Assembly: GCF_035918235.1 (NCBI RefSeq)
Contig: NZ_CP109485.1
Location: forward strand, 3,348,001 to 3,412,000
From: Streptomyces sp. NBC_01445
Lineage (GTDB): Bacteria; Actinomycetota; Actinomycetes; Streptomycetales; Streptomycetaceae
DNA: 64,000 nt
Reading direction: 5' to 3'
In this document: positions 8,465 to 17,078 of the stretch, piece by piece
How the letters are laid out: the number at the start of each line of letters is the position of its first letter
How positions within the stretch are numbered: the stretch's first letter is position 1
Notes under the pieces: model-generated
Databases searched by the model: none
Told to the model about the DNA's origin: nothing
Seen by the model: the letters and a program-made list of their open reading frames with translations, nothing else
Translations under genes and position numbers: made by a program

Positions 8465-10389
8465 GGGAACGGGTGGGGGTCGTAGGGGGACGTCCGGTGC
8501 TCCTGGGCCGTGCCGCGCAGGGCCGCCTCCAGGCGGGGCAGGCCCGCCAGGCGCTGCTGCGCGTGGCCGAAGCACATCGGCAGGATGCCGGGGACGACCG
8601 CGCGCGCGACGTGGATGCCCGCGTCGGCGTGCTCGCGGCTCGTCTGGTCGACGAGGACGATCCGGTCGAGGCCCGCGTCGGCGAACAAGGAGCGCACGAA
8701 GTCCAGGGCGCCCCGCACATCGCCGCCCGACGCGTCGGCGAGGCGCCGCGGCCAGTCGGGGAACGCCTCGTCCAGGGTGACGCTCTCGCCGCCGAGCGCG
8801 GCTGTGGCCCGCTCGCGCGTCTCGGGGATCGAGGAGAACCGCACGTGGTCCTCCAACTCCTGTACCAGCCAGGGGTCTTCGGCCATCGCCTCGACCTGTT
8901 CCCTGGTCCAGTCGACCGGGTTGGTGACGAGCTGGGCGACCTCACGAAGGGCGCCGCGGATCGCGGACTGCGGGTCCGCCCCGGATCCGGCCGAGGAGAA
9001 CGTCGCGGGGAACGGGTTGAGGCGGTTCACTGCCAGGACCCAGACCACGGGCAGCGCGATGTCCCGCGTGGCGACCAGGAGATGGACGTCGAAGCCGCGC
9101 GCCTGGATCAGCTCGATCATGGCGCGGCTCGTCGGGTCGGTGATCGAGCTCTGCGGGATGTGGGGCAGCGGCGCGGCCCGGTACCAGGAGGTCAGGAACG
9201 CGTCGCGCTCGGCCAGCTCGAACAGCGAGTGCAGTGCTGCCTCTTCGAGGTTCGCGCCGACGGCGCAGCCGCTGGAGGACTCGTAGAAGTAGTGCTTGCG
9301 CTCGTGCGGTGTGACGGCCCTGGCGGCGCGCCGGTCCCTGCGGAACGCGTACTCGTACTGGTAGAAGGCGTGGTCGGCGGGGACGAGCAGGGCCCGTCCG
9401 TCGTCGAGGTCGTGGCCCCACACCCAGTCCATCGGGGTGTCGGCCGTGTGCGCGGTCACCCGGCTGGTCGGATGGGCCAGCTGCTCGTCCGTGTAGCGGC
9501 CGAGGGTCGCCGGGTCCACGGCGTGCTCGGCGACGTCCGTGTACGCGCGGTCCGTGAGGACCGGGATGTCGTACGGGAACCCGCCGAGCCTCTCGTACGC
9601 CTCCAGGACGGCGACCGGCTCGGTCTCGGCGAACGTCCTGGCGCGGCCGTGGCCCATCGCCGGCGCGTCCGGCACGACGGCCATGCTCATCGCGAACGGG
9701 GTGCGGGACTCGCGCAGGATGGCGCGGACCGGGCCGAAGCGGTCGTCGACCAGGCGCTCGCGCAGCAGGCCCCGCTCGACGAGACGGCTGTCTCCGGACC
9801 GGGTCGGGTCGCCCGGGGACGCCGGCCGGTTCCGCAGCGCTTGCGGCAACGGCTGTTCCGTGGCGGCGAGTTCACCCTTCTCCGGGCCGCACAGCGGGCA
9901 GTGGAAACTGCGGGCGACGCGGTGGCGGCGCAGGCCGCGCGCCGATACGGCGTACAGCTCGCCGGTGCCGAGGGGCCGCCGCGCCAGATGCTCCAGGGAC
10001 GCCCGGAGCAGTTCGGGCAGCAGCGCCTCGGACGGTGCGGTTCCGGCGGTCGCGTGGGTGAGGTCGCCGACGAGGGGGTGGTCGACGACGGTGCGCTCAC
10101 GCACCTCGGCGCAGCCGGCGCACCCGGCGTCGGTCCCCGGCGCCCACAGCGGTCCGACGAGAACTTCGTCGCTGTGGATGCGCACGGACAGATGTGGGCG
10201 GCCCGACTCTCCTGCCGCATCCAGGTGTTGGCGCTCCCAGCCGAGGTCCCAGCCGCGCCGGACGGAGACGCGCCCGCCGTCCGCGACCGTCAGGGCGCTC
10301 AGCCCGGTGACGACGTCCCGCCAGGTCTCGTCGTCGTACGCGTCGGGGGCGCGCCGCGTGCTGATCACGTCAGCCGTGTCACTGTGCAT
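8461..10389 (-). CDS. YcaO cyclodehydratase (TOMM/thiopeptide type)
   Basis: ATP-dependent enzyme of 642 residues that converts Cys, Ser or Thr of the precursor core into azolines. The N-terminal third carries CxxC pairs (CAGCAEV and CPLCGPEKGE), fitting a structural zinc site as in TOMM YcaO proteins. The YcaO core includes ALREVAQLV and the ATP/Mg-binding stretch ESSSGCAVGANLEEAALHSL...ELAERDAF. The chain ends in PYDPHPFP, the Pro-rich C terminus typical of azoline-forming YcaOs. It overlaps the E1-like partner gene upstream by 11 bases and the dehydrogenase gene downstream by 4, so it is translationally coupled to both. Confidence 0.95.
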   Translation of the reverse strand: MHSDTADVISTRRAPDAYDDETWRDVVTGLSALTVADGGRVSVRRGWDLGWERQHLDAAGESGRPHLSVRIHSDEVLVGPLWAPGTDAGCAGCAEVRERTVVDHPLVGDLTHATAGTAPSEALLPELLRASLEHLARRPLGTGELYAVSARGLRRHRVARSFHCPLCGPEKGELAATEQPLPQALRNRPASPGDPTRSGDSRLVERGLLRERLVDDRFGPVRAILRESRTPFAMSMAVVPDAPAMGHGRARTFAETEPVAVLEAYERLGGFPYDIPVLTDRAYTDVAEHAVDPATLGRYTDEQLAHPTSRVTAHTADTPMDWVWGHDLDDGRALLVPADHAFYQYEYAFRRDRRAARAVTPHERKHYFYESSSGCAVGANLEEAALHSLFELAERDAFLTSWYRAAPLPHIPQSSITDPTSRAMIELIQARGFDVHLLVATRDIALPVVWVLAVNRLNPFPATFSSAGSGADPQSAIRGALREVAQLVTNPVDWTREQVEAMAEDPWLVQELEDHVRFSSIPETRERATAALGGESVTLDEAFPDWPRRLADASGGDVRGALDFVRSLFADAGLDRIVLVDQTSREHADAGIHVARAVVPGILPMCFGHAQQRLAGLPRLEAALRGTAQEHRTSPYDPHPFP

Positions 10390-12037
10390 CGTGGGTCTCC
10401 CGCGTGCGCTCTACGGCCTCGACCGGCCCGTACCAGAAGGGGATCTCGCCGAGTACCGGGTCCGCCGCGACGGGGTGGCCGCGGAAGGCGATGCCGAGGG
10501 CGTCGGCGTGGGTGGTGAGCTGTGCGCGCAGGGCGCCGATGACGGCGGGGTCGGCGAACAGCAGGGAGTCCGTGGAGAGTTGAGGGGGCCTGCCCGTCTG
10601 CGCGTGGGCGACGCCCTCGCACAGGGCGGTGCGCAGCGCCTCCTGAGTGGTGGATCCCCAGCCCGTGCCCAGGATTTCGCCGGCCGCGGTGGTGATCTCG
10701 GCGAGTCGCCAGTCGACGCCGGGGACGTGGTGCAGCACGAGCCGGGGCTCGCCGTCCACCAGCTGCCGCAGCGCGGACAGGATGCGCTCGCCTTCGGCGT
10801 CGGGCGACGCGTCGACCCCGGCAAGCTCGACCGCGCGCGGGGCCAGCAGCCGCAACGCGCCGTCGAGCAGCCAGTGCTCCTCGGTCAGGCCTGCGGCCGT
10901 CCCCGGGGTGCGGTCCCGCAGGGCGAGCAGCGCGGCGGCGACGGTCGCGGCCTCCTGGTGCGGTCCCCAGGCGACGACCGTGCCCGCCCGTTCCCCGCGC
11001 TGTTCGACGGCGCGCAGCGCGAGCGGCATCTGCGGCAGGTCCTCGTCAGCGGTGTAGGAGAACAGGCCGGTCCAGCGACCGGCGAGGGCCACGGCCGGCT
11101 CGCGCGCGTCCTCCGGTTCGGGCATCGGCGTCGAGGGGGCGTCGGTGAGGAGGGAGCCCGGCCGGCCGGTCGCGGCCGCCATGCGGGCTCCCCCGACGGT
11201 CACCCGGTCGGAGACCAGGTCCGCCCCGTACACGACGTGGGCCTCGCCCGCGTCCGCCGTCCCTGTCAGCGTGTCGATGAGCAGCTGCCCCGCGAGGGCC
11301 CCGGCCACGGCGTCGGCGACCGGGCGCGGCACGGGCCCGTCGCCCTCGTCCGTCCAGGACAGGGCCCGCGCACGGAACGCGGCGCGGGTCGCGGCGCCCT
11401 CGGGACCACCCGCGAGAACGGGACCCACGACATGAACCGTGTCGCCGAGGAAGACGGTCAAGTGGTGCTTCACGGCCGAGAGTTCAAGCGGCCCACCATC
11501 GGCTGCGGTACGGATCTCCAGTACCGCGTCAGCGCCTTCGTACCCGTTGTCGTACGAACCGGGCACCTCCATGACCGTCACCTCCCCCACCCCCGCCCGC
11601 CGCAGCCCGCGCGCCGCCGGACCGGTCGCCTGTGGCGGGCCCGTGACGAGTACGCGGGCGGCGCGCAGGCGGGCGAACGCGGCGTACGGATCGTCGAGCC
11701 GGGCCTCCAGGCGGGCGACGGACTCGGCGTGCGGCGCGCGCTCCTCGGGGGACGGCTCGGGGGCGGTGAGGGCGTCGGGGTCGAGCAGGAGTCCCGCGTC
11801 GCGCAGCTTGCCGACGAGGTGGCGGACGGCGGGGCGGGAGCGCTCGGTGCCGAGTTCGGCGACGAGTTCGTCCTCGGTCGCGCCGCTCTCCAGGAGGGGG
11901 ACGCAGCCCTCGGCCACGGCGTGCAGGACGTCGGAGCCGCGCAGGACGACCTGGCCGCGGGTGCCGCTGAGGTAGACGCCGCCGGGCACGGGCGCGAAGT
12001 GCAGGTCGGGGCGGGCCTTGAGCCTGGCGTTCGTCAT
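10379..12037 (-). CDS. TOMM leader-peptide-binding protein (E1/ThiF-like, 'ocin-ThiF')
   Basis: 552 residues. Partner of the YcaO enzyme: the N-terminal 90 residues form the RiPP recognition element (a winged-helix fold; GGVYLSGTRGQVVLRGSDVL...AAVRHLVGKLRDAGLL) that grips the leader peptide. The remainder is a degenerate E1/ThiF fold (LRAARVLVTGPPQATGPAAR) without an obvious adenylation site. Stand-alone partners of this kind (TbtF, LazD, SagC-like) present the precursor to YcaO. The start ATG at 12037 overlaps the stop of the LanB gene by 4 bases. Confidence 0.9.
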   Translation of the reverse strand: MTNARLKARPDLHFAPVPGGVYLSGTRGQVVLRGSDVLHAVAEGCVPLLESGATEDELVAELGTERSRPAVRHLVGKLRDAGLLLDPDALTAPEPSPEERAPHAESVARLEARLDDPYAAFARLRAARVLVTGPPQATGPAARGLRRAGVGEVTVMEVPGSYDNGYEGADAVLEIRTAADGGPLELSAVKHHLTVFLGDTVHVVGPVLAGGPEGAATRAAFRARALSWTDEGDGPVPRPVADAVAGALAGQLLIDTLTGTADAGEAHVVYGADLVSDRVTVGGARMAAATGRPGSLLTDAPSTPMPEPEDAREPAVALAGRWTGLFSYTADEDLPQMPLALRAVEQRGERAGTVVAWGPHQEAATVAAALLALRDRTPGTAAGLTEEHWLLDGALRLLAPRAVELAGVDASPDAEGERILSALRQLVDGEPRLVLHHVPGVDWRLAEITTAAGEILGTGWGSTTQEALRTALCEGVAHAQTGRPPQLSTDSLLFADPAVIGALRAQLTTHADALGIAFRGHPVAADPVLGEIPFWYGPVEAVERTRETHDAQ

Positions 12038-14595
12038 GCCTGTCCCCCTCGGTAGGTGAAACGGCCGCCGGCCTCGCGGCCGACCTCGACGACCCACTCG
12101 GTGGCGTGCGTGCCGTCGACGACGGCCGGCAGCGCCTCCTCCAGGTAGCAGCCGTCGGCGCCGCGCCGGTCGAGCATGCGCGGCAGGACGCGGGCGCTCA
12201 GGGCGCTGGTCAGGTCGACGTACTGCGGCTTCTGCTGGAGCCGCTTGGACTGCACGTCGGGGGCACCCACCGAGAGGGGTCCCTCGTCCTCGGGCGCGTT
12301 CTTGATGACGACCTCCTCGGCGACACCGTGGCGGGCGCGCCACGCGTTGAGCGCGAGGAGCCGGTCGTGCTCGTCGGGTCCCGCGGCGACCGCGGTGGTG
12401 AGTTCGTCGCCGCCGTACCAGCGGCGGCGGCCGATGAGGACGTCGCCGACGGCCATGCGGGGCGCGGTCCGGGTGGTGGCGCGGTCCCACGGCGTCGCCG
12501 CGTGCCAGCTGTTGGGCAGGCTGTTGAAGAGGCGGCCGCTGATGGCGAGGCCCGAGGCGACGGACAGGGGCGGCGGGAACAGGCCGGGGTGGCCCGTGCC
12601 GAGCGGGAGTACGCGCAGGGGCGCGCCGTCGGCGTCCTCGACGCGCAGCGTGTCGGTGTCCGGGTCGTGCGCGAGGCGCAGCGTGAACCAGTCCTCGGGG
12701 GTGAGGCCGCCGGGCAGGATCGGCGCGTGCGCGTTGACGTTGAGGCGGTGCAGGCCGAGGTCCTCGGTGACGCGGGCGCCGTCGAAGCCGTACTCCCGCT
12801 GGAGGTGCTCGGCGAGGCGGGGCAGGGCCTGGCCGCCCATGCGGCGGTCGGCGTCGAGGAAGCGGGCGTAGAGCATGCCGTGGCCCGGCAGTCCGTCGTT
12901 GAGGACGAGCCTGCCGTCGCCCTCCTGGAGGAGGACGCCGTAGATGAGGGGGTCCTGGCGGAAGCGGTCGGGCAGGGACGCGGTCAGGCCCGTCACGTCG
13001 TCGGGGGTGAGGACGAGGGTGTCGTCGCCGGCGTCGACGGTCTTGGACAGGCGCGCGTGGACGGCCTCGGTCAGCTCGCGGCGCAGCAGGTACATGCGCT
13101 CCAGGGAGCCGTCGGCGGGGCCGATGCCGGCGAGTGCGGACGGGTCGCCGGTGCCGTGCGGCCCGTAGACGGCGTCCATGGCGGCGGCGCGCCGGGACAC
13201 CTCGCCGACGACGAACGCGGCGTTCGCGGCGAGCGGGATGTTGGCCCCGGCTCCGAACCGCTCGACGAACGCGGCCGTCATCAGGACGCGTACGTCGTGC
13301 AGCCAGTCGAAGACGGACAGGAGCTCGACGGCCGGGCCGAGGTCGGCGAGCGGCTTGTGCCACTGCCGGGTCGCCACCTTCAGCGGCGGCATGACGTAGT
13401 CCTCCTCGACGGTGATCTGGGCGGGCCGACCGGCGAGGTGGCTCAGCTTGCCCAGGTCGCCGCGCAACTCGGCGAGCACACCGCCCCGTTCGGGCGCGGG
13501 AGCCTCGGCGAGGCGAGGCAGTCCCGCGCGGATCCCGGCGGCGAGGGTGGTGGCGCGCGGGTCGTCGGGGGTGAGGAGGTCGTCGTAGTCGGCGGAGCCG
13601 TCCTCGGCCTCGTGGAAGGTGCACAGGAGGCCCTGGCCCACGGCCTGCCGTACGCGCTTGTCGGCGGCCTCGGCGGGGATGCCGGCGCGTTCGGCGACGT
13701 GGGCGACGACGGCGGGGAAGAGCCGCGGCCCCATGGACACCGCGTCGAGCAGGTCGCCGACGGGCCCGTCCAGGGGTACGGCGAGCCGGCGCATGCCCGC
13801 GTCGGTGAGCCGCAGGAAGAACAGCTTGCCGGACTCGGGGTCGGGCGCGGAGGTGGGCGGGATGCCCACCCAAAGGTCCGTGAGGTCGGCGGTGTCGGCC
13901 GCGGGGAGCCCGCCGAGCACGTAGCCGAGCATGACGCGGTCGAGCCCGGGGAAGGCGGTGGCGCCCTCGAAGGGGACGTCGCCGGGGTCGACCCCGTCCG
14001 GGTCGGGTTCCGCGATGCCGACGGCGGTGAACCGGGACAGCGGGCTCGTGCGGACCATGGCCCGCGTGACGTACTGGATGAGGCCGCGCTCGGACTTGCG
14101 GGTGCGGGCGGAGACCTTGCCGGGGCCGAGGACGGCGGCGCGGTAGCGCTCGGCCTCCTGGTGGACCTCGGGCGCCACGAGGGCGAGTGAGCGCAGCAGG
14201 TCGTCGTCGCCCAACAGGGCGGCCAGGCCGGCCCGTTCGCGGTCGGCGGCCTCCGGGTAGCCCTCGACGAAGGCGTCGCGCAGCCGCTCCCTGGTGTCGC
14301 GCGCGGCGAGCCATTGGGTGACGGCCGGCGTGGGGGTGGGCGGCTTCTTGGGGGCGCGGCCGTTGTGGATGGAGCGGCGCAGGGCGATGAGGTCGCGGCG
14401 CTCTGCGTCGTCGGCGGCGGCGCCGATGCGGTGGTACAGCTCGCCGGAGCACGCGTCGGCGGCCTGCCTCAACTCCTCTTCAGCAGCGGCGAGTTCGGCG
14501 AGAGCACGACGCTGGGCGGGGTCGGCGAGGCGGGCGCGGCGCAGCGGGTTGACCCGCAGGAACCAGAGGGATTCGGGTGTGGTCGGGCCTGTCAT
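12034..14595 (-). CDS. LanB N-terminal dehydratase (tRNA-Glu-dependent glutamylation)
   Basis: 853 residues, the glutamylation half of a split lantibiotic dehydratase. Family motifs include WFLRVNPLRRA near the N terminus, KSERGLIQYVTRAMVRTSPLSRFT (residues 165-190) and the C-terminal WRARHGVAEEVVIKNAPEDE. It should transfer glutamate from Glu-tRNA to Ser and Thr side chains, with elimination by a separate LanB-C protein, as in thiomuracin (TbtB) and lactazole (LazB) pathways. The C-terminal elimination domain is absent, consistent with that split. Both ends overlap neighbouring genes by 4 bases. It is probably the main determinant of which Ser/Thr in the core become Dha/Dhb. Confidence 0.92.
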   Translation of the reverse strand: MTGPTTPESLWFLRVNPLRRARLADPAQRRALAELAAAEEELRQAADACSGELYHRIGAAADDAERRDLIALRRSIHNGRAPKKPPTPTPAVTQWLAARDTRERLRDAFVEGYPEAADRERAGLAALLGDDDLLRSLALVAPEVHQEAERYRAAVLGPGKVSARTRKSERGLIQYVTRAMVRTSPLSRFTAVGIAEPDPDGVDPGDVPFEGATAFPGLDRVMLGYVLGGLPAADTADLTDLWVGIPPTSAPDPESGKLFFLRLTDAGMRRLAVPLDGPVGDLLDAVSMGPRLFPAVVAHVAERAGIPAEAADKRVRQAVGQGLLCTFHEAEDGSADYDDLLTPDDPRATTLAAGIRAGLPRLAEAPAPERGGVLAELRGDLGKLSHLAGRPAQITVEEDYVMPPLKVATRQWHKPLADLGPAVELLSVFDWLHDVRVLMTAAFVERFGAGANIPLAANAAFVVGEVSRRAAAMDAVYGPHGTGDPSALAGIGPADGSLERMYLLRRELTEAVHARLSKTVDAGDDTLVLTPDDVTGLTASLPDRFRQDPLIYGVLLQEGDGRLVLNDGLPGHGMLYARFLDADRRMGGQALPRLAEHLQREYGFDGARVTEDLGLHRLNVNAHAPILPGGLTPEDWFTLRLAHDPDTDTLRVEDADGAPLRVLPLGTGHPGLFPPPLSVASGLAISGRLFNSLPNSWHAATPWDRATTRTAPRMAVGDVLIGRRRWYGGDELTTAVAAGPDEHDRLLALNAWRARHGVAEEVVIKNAPEDEGPLSVGAPDVQSKRLQQKPQYVDLTSALSARVLPRMLDRRGADGCYLEEALPAVVDGTHATEWVVEVGREAGGRFTYRGGQA

Positions 14596-15755
14596 CGCGG
14601 GGCTCCCGTCGGGTCGGCCGCGGTGGCGGCCATGCGGTCTCGGCGGTCGTTCAGCCGGTCCTGCCAGGACACGCCGAGGACGTCGTCGACGGTCTCGGCG
14701 ATGGCGAAGCACATGTAGTAGCGCTGCATCGGCGAGACGGTCAGGAGCGGCAGCTGCTCGTAGAAGAGGTTCGTCAGGAGGCGGAAGGCGGCGAACCAGC
14801 GGGAGGGGTCGGCGACCACTCCGGAGTCGCCGACGGCGCGGTGGAAGTCGCTGTCCGGCTGGTCGCCCTGCGGCACGACGCGGGTCGCTCCGGGCGGTCC
14901 CATCTCGCTGCGGTCCACGCCGTCGGTGACGGAGTCGAGCAGGTCGAGGGTGAGCGTTCCGGCGGCGACGGCGCTCTCCAGGGCGCCGGAGCTGTACGCG
15001 AACGCGGTCCGCCACTCGGCGGCGCCGGCCGACACCTCGCCGGACAGGCGCTGTTCGACGACGGTACGCAGCCGGGGCGCGTCCTTGGCGAGCCGCTCCT
15101 GGAAGACGGGCCTGACGTCCTTGGTGGGCGCGGCCCAGGCGAGGAACGCCTCGACGTGGGAGCGGGGCGAGAACACCCCGTAGGCGGGGCCGAGGAAGTG
15201 CGTGTCGACGAGGGCGGCGAACGCCTCGGCGAGCCGGACGGTGGCGGTGGCGGGCTCCGCCGCGATGCCGTCGATCATGCGCAGCAGGGGCTTGTTCAGG
15301 GCGCCGAGCACGACGGTGCGGAACTGGTCGAGGCGCGGCTCGCGTGACGCCGTGTCGGCGGGGCCCACCCGTGAGACGGCGCCGTGCTCGTGCAGCGGGA
15401 GGTAGGGCGGCTGGACCGCTTCGAGCCGGCCGAACTCGCGGGCCTGCTCCAGGTACGCCTCCTCGGTCAGGGCGCGCGGCGGGTCGAGCGGACCCGCGTC
15501 GAGGAGATCGGCGACCTCGGTCCAGTCGGGGCCGCCCGGCACCGCGAGGGCGAGGACGTCGACGTGCGGGCCGTGCAGCCAGCCGCGCCTCAACTGGACG
15601 GCTGGGGCGCCCCGTTCGCTCAGGGCGCGGGCGACCGGCACGACGTGCCTGGCGAGCCACGTCGGTGTCATCGGCATCCGTGTGTGGAGCCGCACTCCCG
15701 TCAGGCCGGCGGAGTCCGGCTTCACGGCAGTGCGCTCCGGCGCTTCAACCCCCAT
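14592..15755 (-). CDS. LanB-C-like protein, candidate pyridine synthase
   Basis: 387 residues. Diverged member of the thiopeptide LanB-C family: VQLRRGWLHGPHVDVLALAV (about residues 52-71) corresponds to the 'R..GPHxxxR' segment of the smaller paralogue at 6039-6929, but the basic residues differ. The C-terminal part is helical (FAAFRLLTNLFYEQLPLLTVSPMQRYYMCF). Thiopeptide clusters usually carry two such proteins, the larger, more divergent one (TbtD/LazC) performing the formal [4+2] cyclisation and leader release. I therefore assign that role tentatively. The start is the ATG at 15755 with GGAAGG 10 bases upstream. It is the first gene of the six-gene operon. Confidence 0.7.
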   Translation of the reverse strand: MGVEAPERTAVKPDSAGLTGVRLHTRMPMTPTWLARHVVPVARALSERGAPAVQLRRGWLHGPHVDVLALAVPGGPDWTEVADLLDAGPLDPPRALTEEAYLEQAREFGRLEAVQPPYLPLHEHGAVSRVGPADTASREPRLDQFRTVVLGALNKPLLRMIDGIAAEPATATVRLAEAFAALVDTHFLGPAYGVFSPRSHVEAFLAWAAPTKDVRPVFQERLAKDAPRLRTVVEQRLSGEVSAGAAEWRTAFAYSSGALESAVAAGTLTLDLLDSVTDGVDRSEMGPPGATRVVPQGDQPDSDFHRAVGDSGVVADPSRWFAAFRLLTNLFYEQLPLLTVSPMQRYYMCFAIAETVDDVLGVSWQDRLNDRRDRMAATAADPTGAPR

Positions 15756-15960
15756 GTTTTTCGCACCTTCCAGGAAATCTTCAACAGATCTTGCGGAATG
15801 TTTTGACTGGAATTCTGTGGCGCCGACTTGTGCCCGGAAAGGGAATGCGGGGCGGCCGCTTACATACGTCACCGCTTTCGTGACACCGGCGCCCGCCGGG
15901 TCACGGACGGGTTGGCCGAAAACTGCCAGTCAGGCGCCAAGATCGCTGTACCCTCCGGCC
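15756..15960. promoter_or_regulatory. divergent promoter region with a GTCAC/GTGAC inverted repeat
   Basis: 205 bases between the RiPP biosynthetic operon (leftward) and a membrane protein gene (rightward); both must be transcribed from here. GTCAC at 15868-15872 and GTGAC at 15880-15884 form a 5-bp dyad with a 7-base centre, a plausible operator. The stretch 15770-15815 is unusually AT-rich for this genome. No -10/-35 pair can be called with confidence. Confidence 0.4.
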
Positions 15961-16515
15961 ATGACTACGGACACGGAGTGCCTTGCACTCACGCAGAATC
16001 TGCGCCGCCGCGGGGCCATCGTCCTCGCGGTTTTTGCCCTGGTGTGGGCTTTTGCGGGCGGCTCCGGCATAAGTGCCGTGGGGGTTTCGGTGACGGTCGG
16101 CGTGCTCGCCGCCGCGGTGACCGTCGTGGCGGTGGTCCTGGCCTTCCGCGGCGGGGCCGGACCGGCCTCGCGCATGGTGCGGCTCCCGGAGAAGTGGAAC
16201 CGCGGGGTCGGCATGGTGAACATGGCCGAGCTGGTGGCGATCTTCGTGGTCATCGCCGCGTCGAACGCGAGCGGCCACCCCGAGCTGATCCCGCCCGGTA
16301 TCTGCCTGGTCGTGGGCCTGCACTTCTTCCCGCTCGCCCGCCTCTTCGACCAGTGGCAGTACAAGTGGACGGCCGTCTTCCTGACGGCGGTCGCGGTGGC
16401 CGGCCTGGTGGTGGCGGCGGCCGGCACGACCATGGAGACCGTGCGTGTGGTGGTCGGCCTCGGCGCGGCGCTGGTGCTGTGGGCCTCGTCGTTCCACGTC
16501 GCCGTGCGCGGCTGA
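15961..16515 (+). CDS. small integral membrane protein inside the RiPP cluster
   Basis: 184 residues with about six hydrophobic segments (GAIVLAVFALVWAFAGGSGI, VGVLAAAVTVVAVVLAF, MAELVAIFVVIAA, GICLVVGLHFFPLARLF, WTAVFLTAVAVAGLVVAAAG, and VVGLGAALVLWASSFHVAV). I do not recognise a specific family; it resembles generic DUF-type membrane proteins of Gram-positive bacteria. It sits between the precursor genes and the biosynthetic operon on the opposite strand, which makes an immunity or product-handling role conceivable but unproven. The start is the ATG at 15961. Confidence 0.75.
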   Translation: MTTDTECLALTQNLRRRGAIVLAVFALVWAFAGGSGISAVGVSVTVGVLAAAVTVVAVVLAFRGGAGPASRMVRLPEKWNRGVGMVNMAELVAIFVVIAASNASGHPELIPPGICLVVGLHFFPLARLFDQWQYKWTAVFLTAVAVAGLVVAAAGTTMETVRVVVGLGAALVLWASSFHVAVRG

Positions 16516-16573
16516 GGCGGAAGCGGCGGCACCTCGAAGTTCCCGCGAAAGGCCCCGCGAAAGGTCCCCACAC

Positions 16574-16617
16574 AAGGATGTACCCATCCAGCTCCCGGCT
16601 GGATGGGCGCATCCTTT
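16574..16617. terminator. strong two-tier hairpin terminator after the precursor genes
   Basis: Inverted repeat AAGGATG-TA-CCCATCCAG / CTGGATGGG-CG-CATCCTT with a 7-base loop and a 2x2 internal mismatch. It lies 11 bases past the stop of precursor copy 1 (minus strand) and 58 bases past the stop of the convergent membrane gene, so it serves both. Confidence 0.8.
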
Positions 16618-16628
16618 GGAACGGTGGA

Positions 16629-16805
16629 TCAGCAGGCGGAGCAGGTGCTGGACGAGGACGACGAGGTGCCGATCGAACCGCTGGAAGCGCCCATCTCGGG
16701 GAGCGCGACACCCTGCGCGACCTCAAGGGTCTCCAGCTCGTCGACGTCGAAGCTGTCGAACGCCTTCTCCGCGTCGTCGCCGTTCTTGATGTCGTTGATG
16801 CTCAT
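16629..16805 (-). CDS. thiopeptide-like precursor peptide, copy 1
   Basis: 58 residues. An acidic leader (MSINDIKNGDDAEKAFDSF..., rich in D/E, with FDVDELETLEV) ends in VALPEMGA, followed by the predicted 18-residue core SSGSIGTSSSSSSTCSAC. The leader end resembles what I recall of the lactazole precursor LazA (...VALPENGAS), which supports a lactazole-like thiopeptide and cleavage before the first Ser. The core has ten Ser, two Thr and two Cys, all substrates for YcaO or LanB. Ribosome site GGAA lies upstream in GGAATTCACCAC. The protein is identical to copy 2. Confidence 0.9.
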   Translation of the reverse strand: MSINDIKNGDDAEKAFDSFDVDELETLEVAQGVALPEMGASSGSIGTSSSSSSTCSAC

Positions 16806-16873
16806 GTGGTGAATTCCTTCCGGTGTTCCGCGAAGTGGCTTCGCGGGGTGGACGAGCGGTGAGTGAGGGGAAG

Positions 16874-17050
16874 TCAGCAGGCGGAGCAGGTGCTGGACGA
16901 GGACGACGAGGTGCCGATCGAACCGCTGGAGGCGCCCATCTCGGGAAGGGCCACGCCCTGCGCGACCTCAAGGGTCTCCAGCTCGTCGACGTCGAAGCTG
17001 TCGAACGCCTTCTCCGCGTCGTCGCCGTTCTTGATGTCGTTGATGCTCAT
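16874..17050 (-). CDS. thiopeptide-like precursor peptide, copy 2
   Basis: 58 residues, identical in protein sequence to copy 1. The two genes differ at five bases, all silent third positions, in the codons for G32, V33, A34, L35 and A40 at the leader/core junction. The bases just upstream, through GGAATTCACCAC before the ATG, are also shared. A 68-base gap separates the copies. It is the first precursor downstream of the SagB-type dehydrogenase on the same strand. Duplicate genes probably raise the dose of substrate relative to enzymes. Confidence 0.9.
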   Translation of the reverse strand: MSINDIKNGDDAEKAFDSFDVDELETLEVAQGVALPEMGASSGSIGTSSSSSSTCSAC

Positions 17051-17078
17051 GTGGTGAATTCCTTTCGCGAGTTCACGA

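Noticed and set aside
6039..15755. Goadsporin-type linear azole peptide instead of thiopeptide
   Set aside because: Two LanB-C-like proteins besides LanB-N, and a LazA-like leader, fit a thiopeptide better. It remains possible until the larger LanB-C-like protein is shown to be a pyridine synthase.
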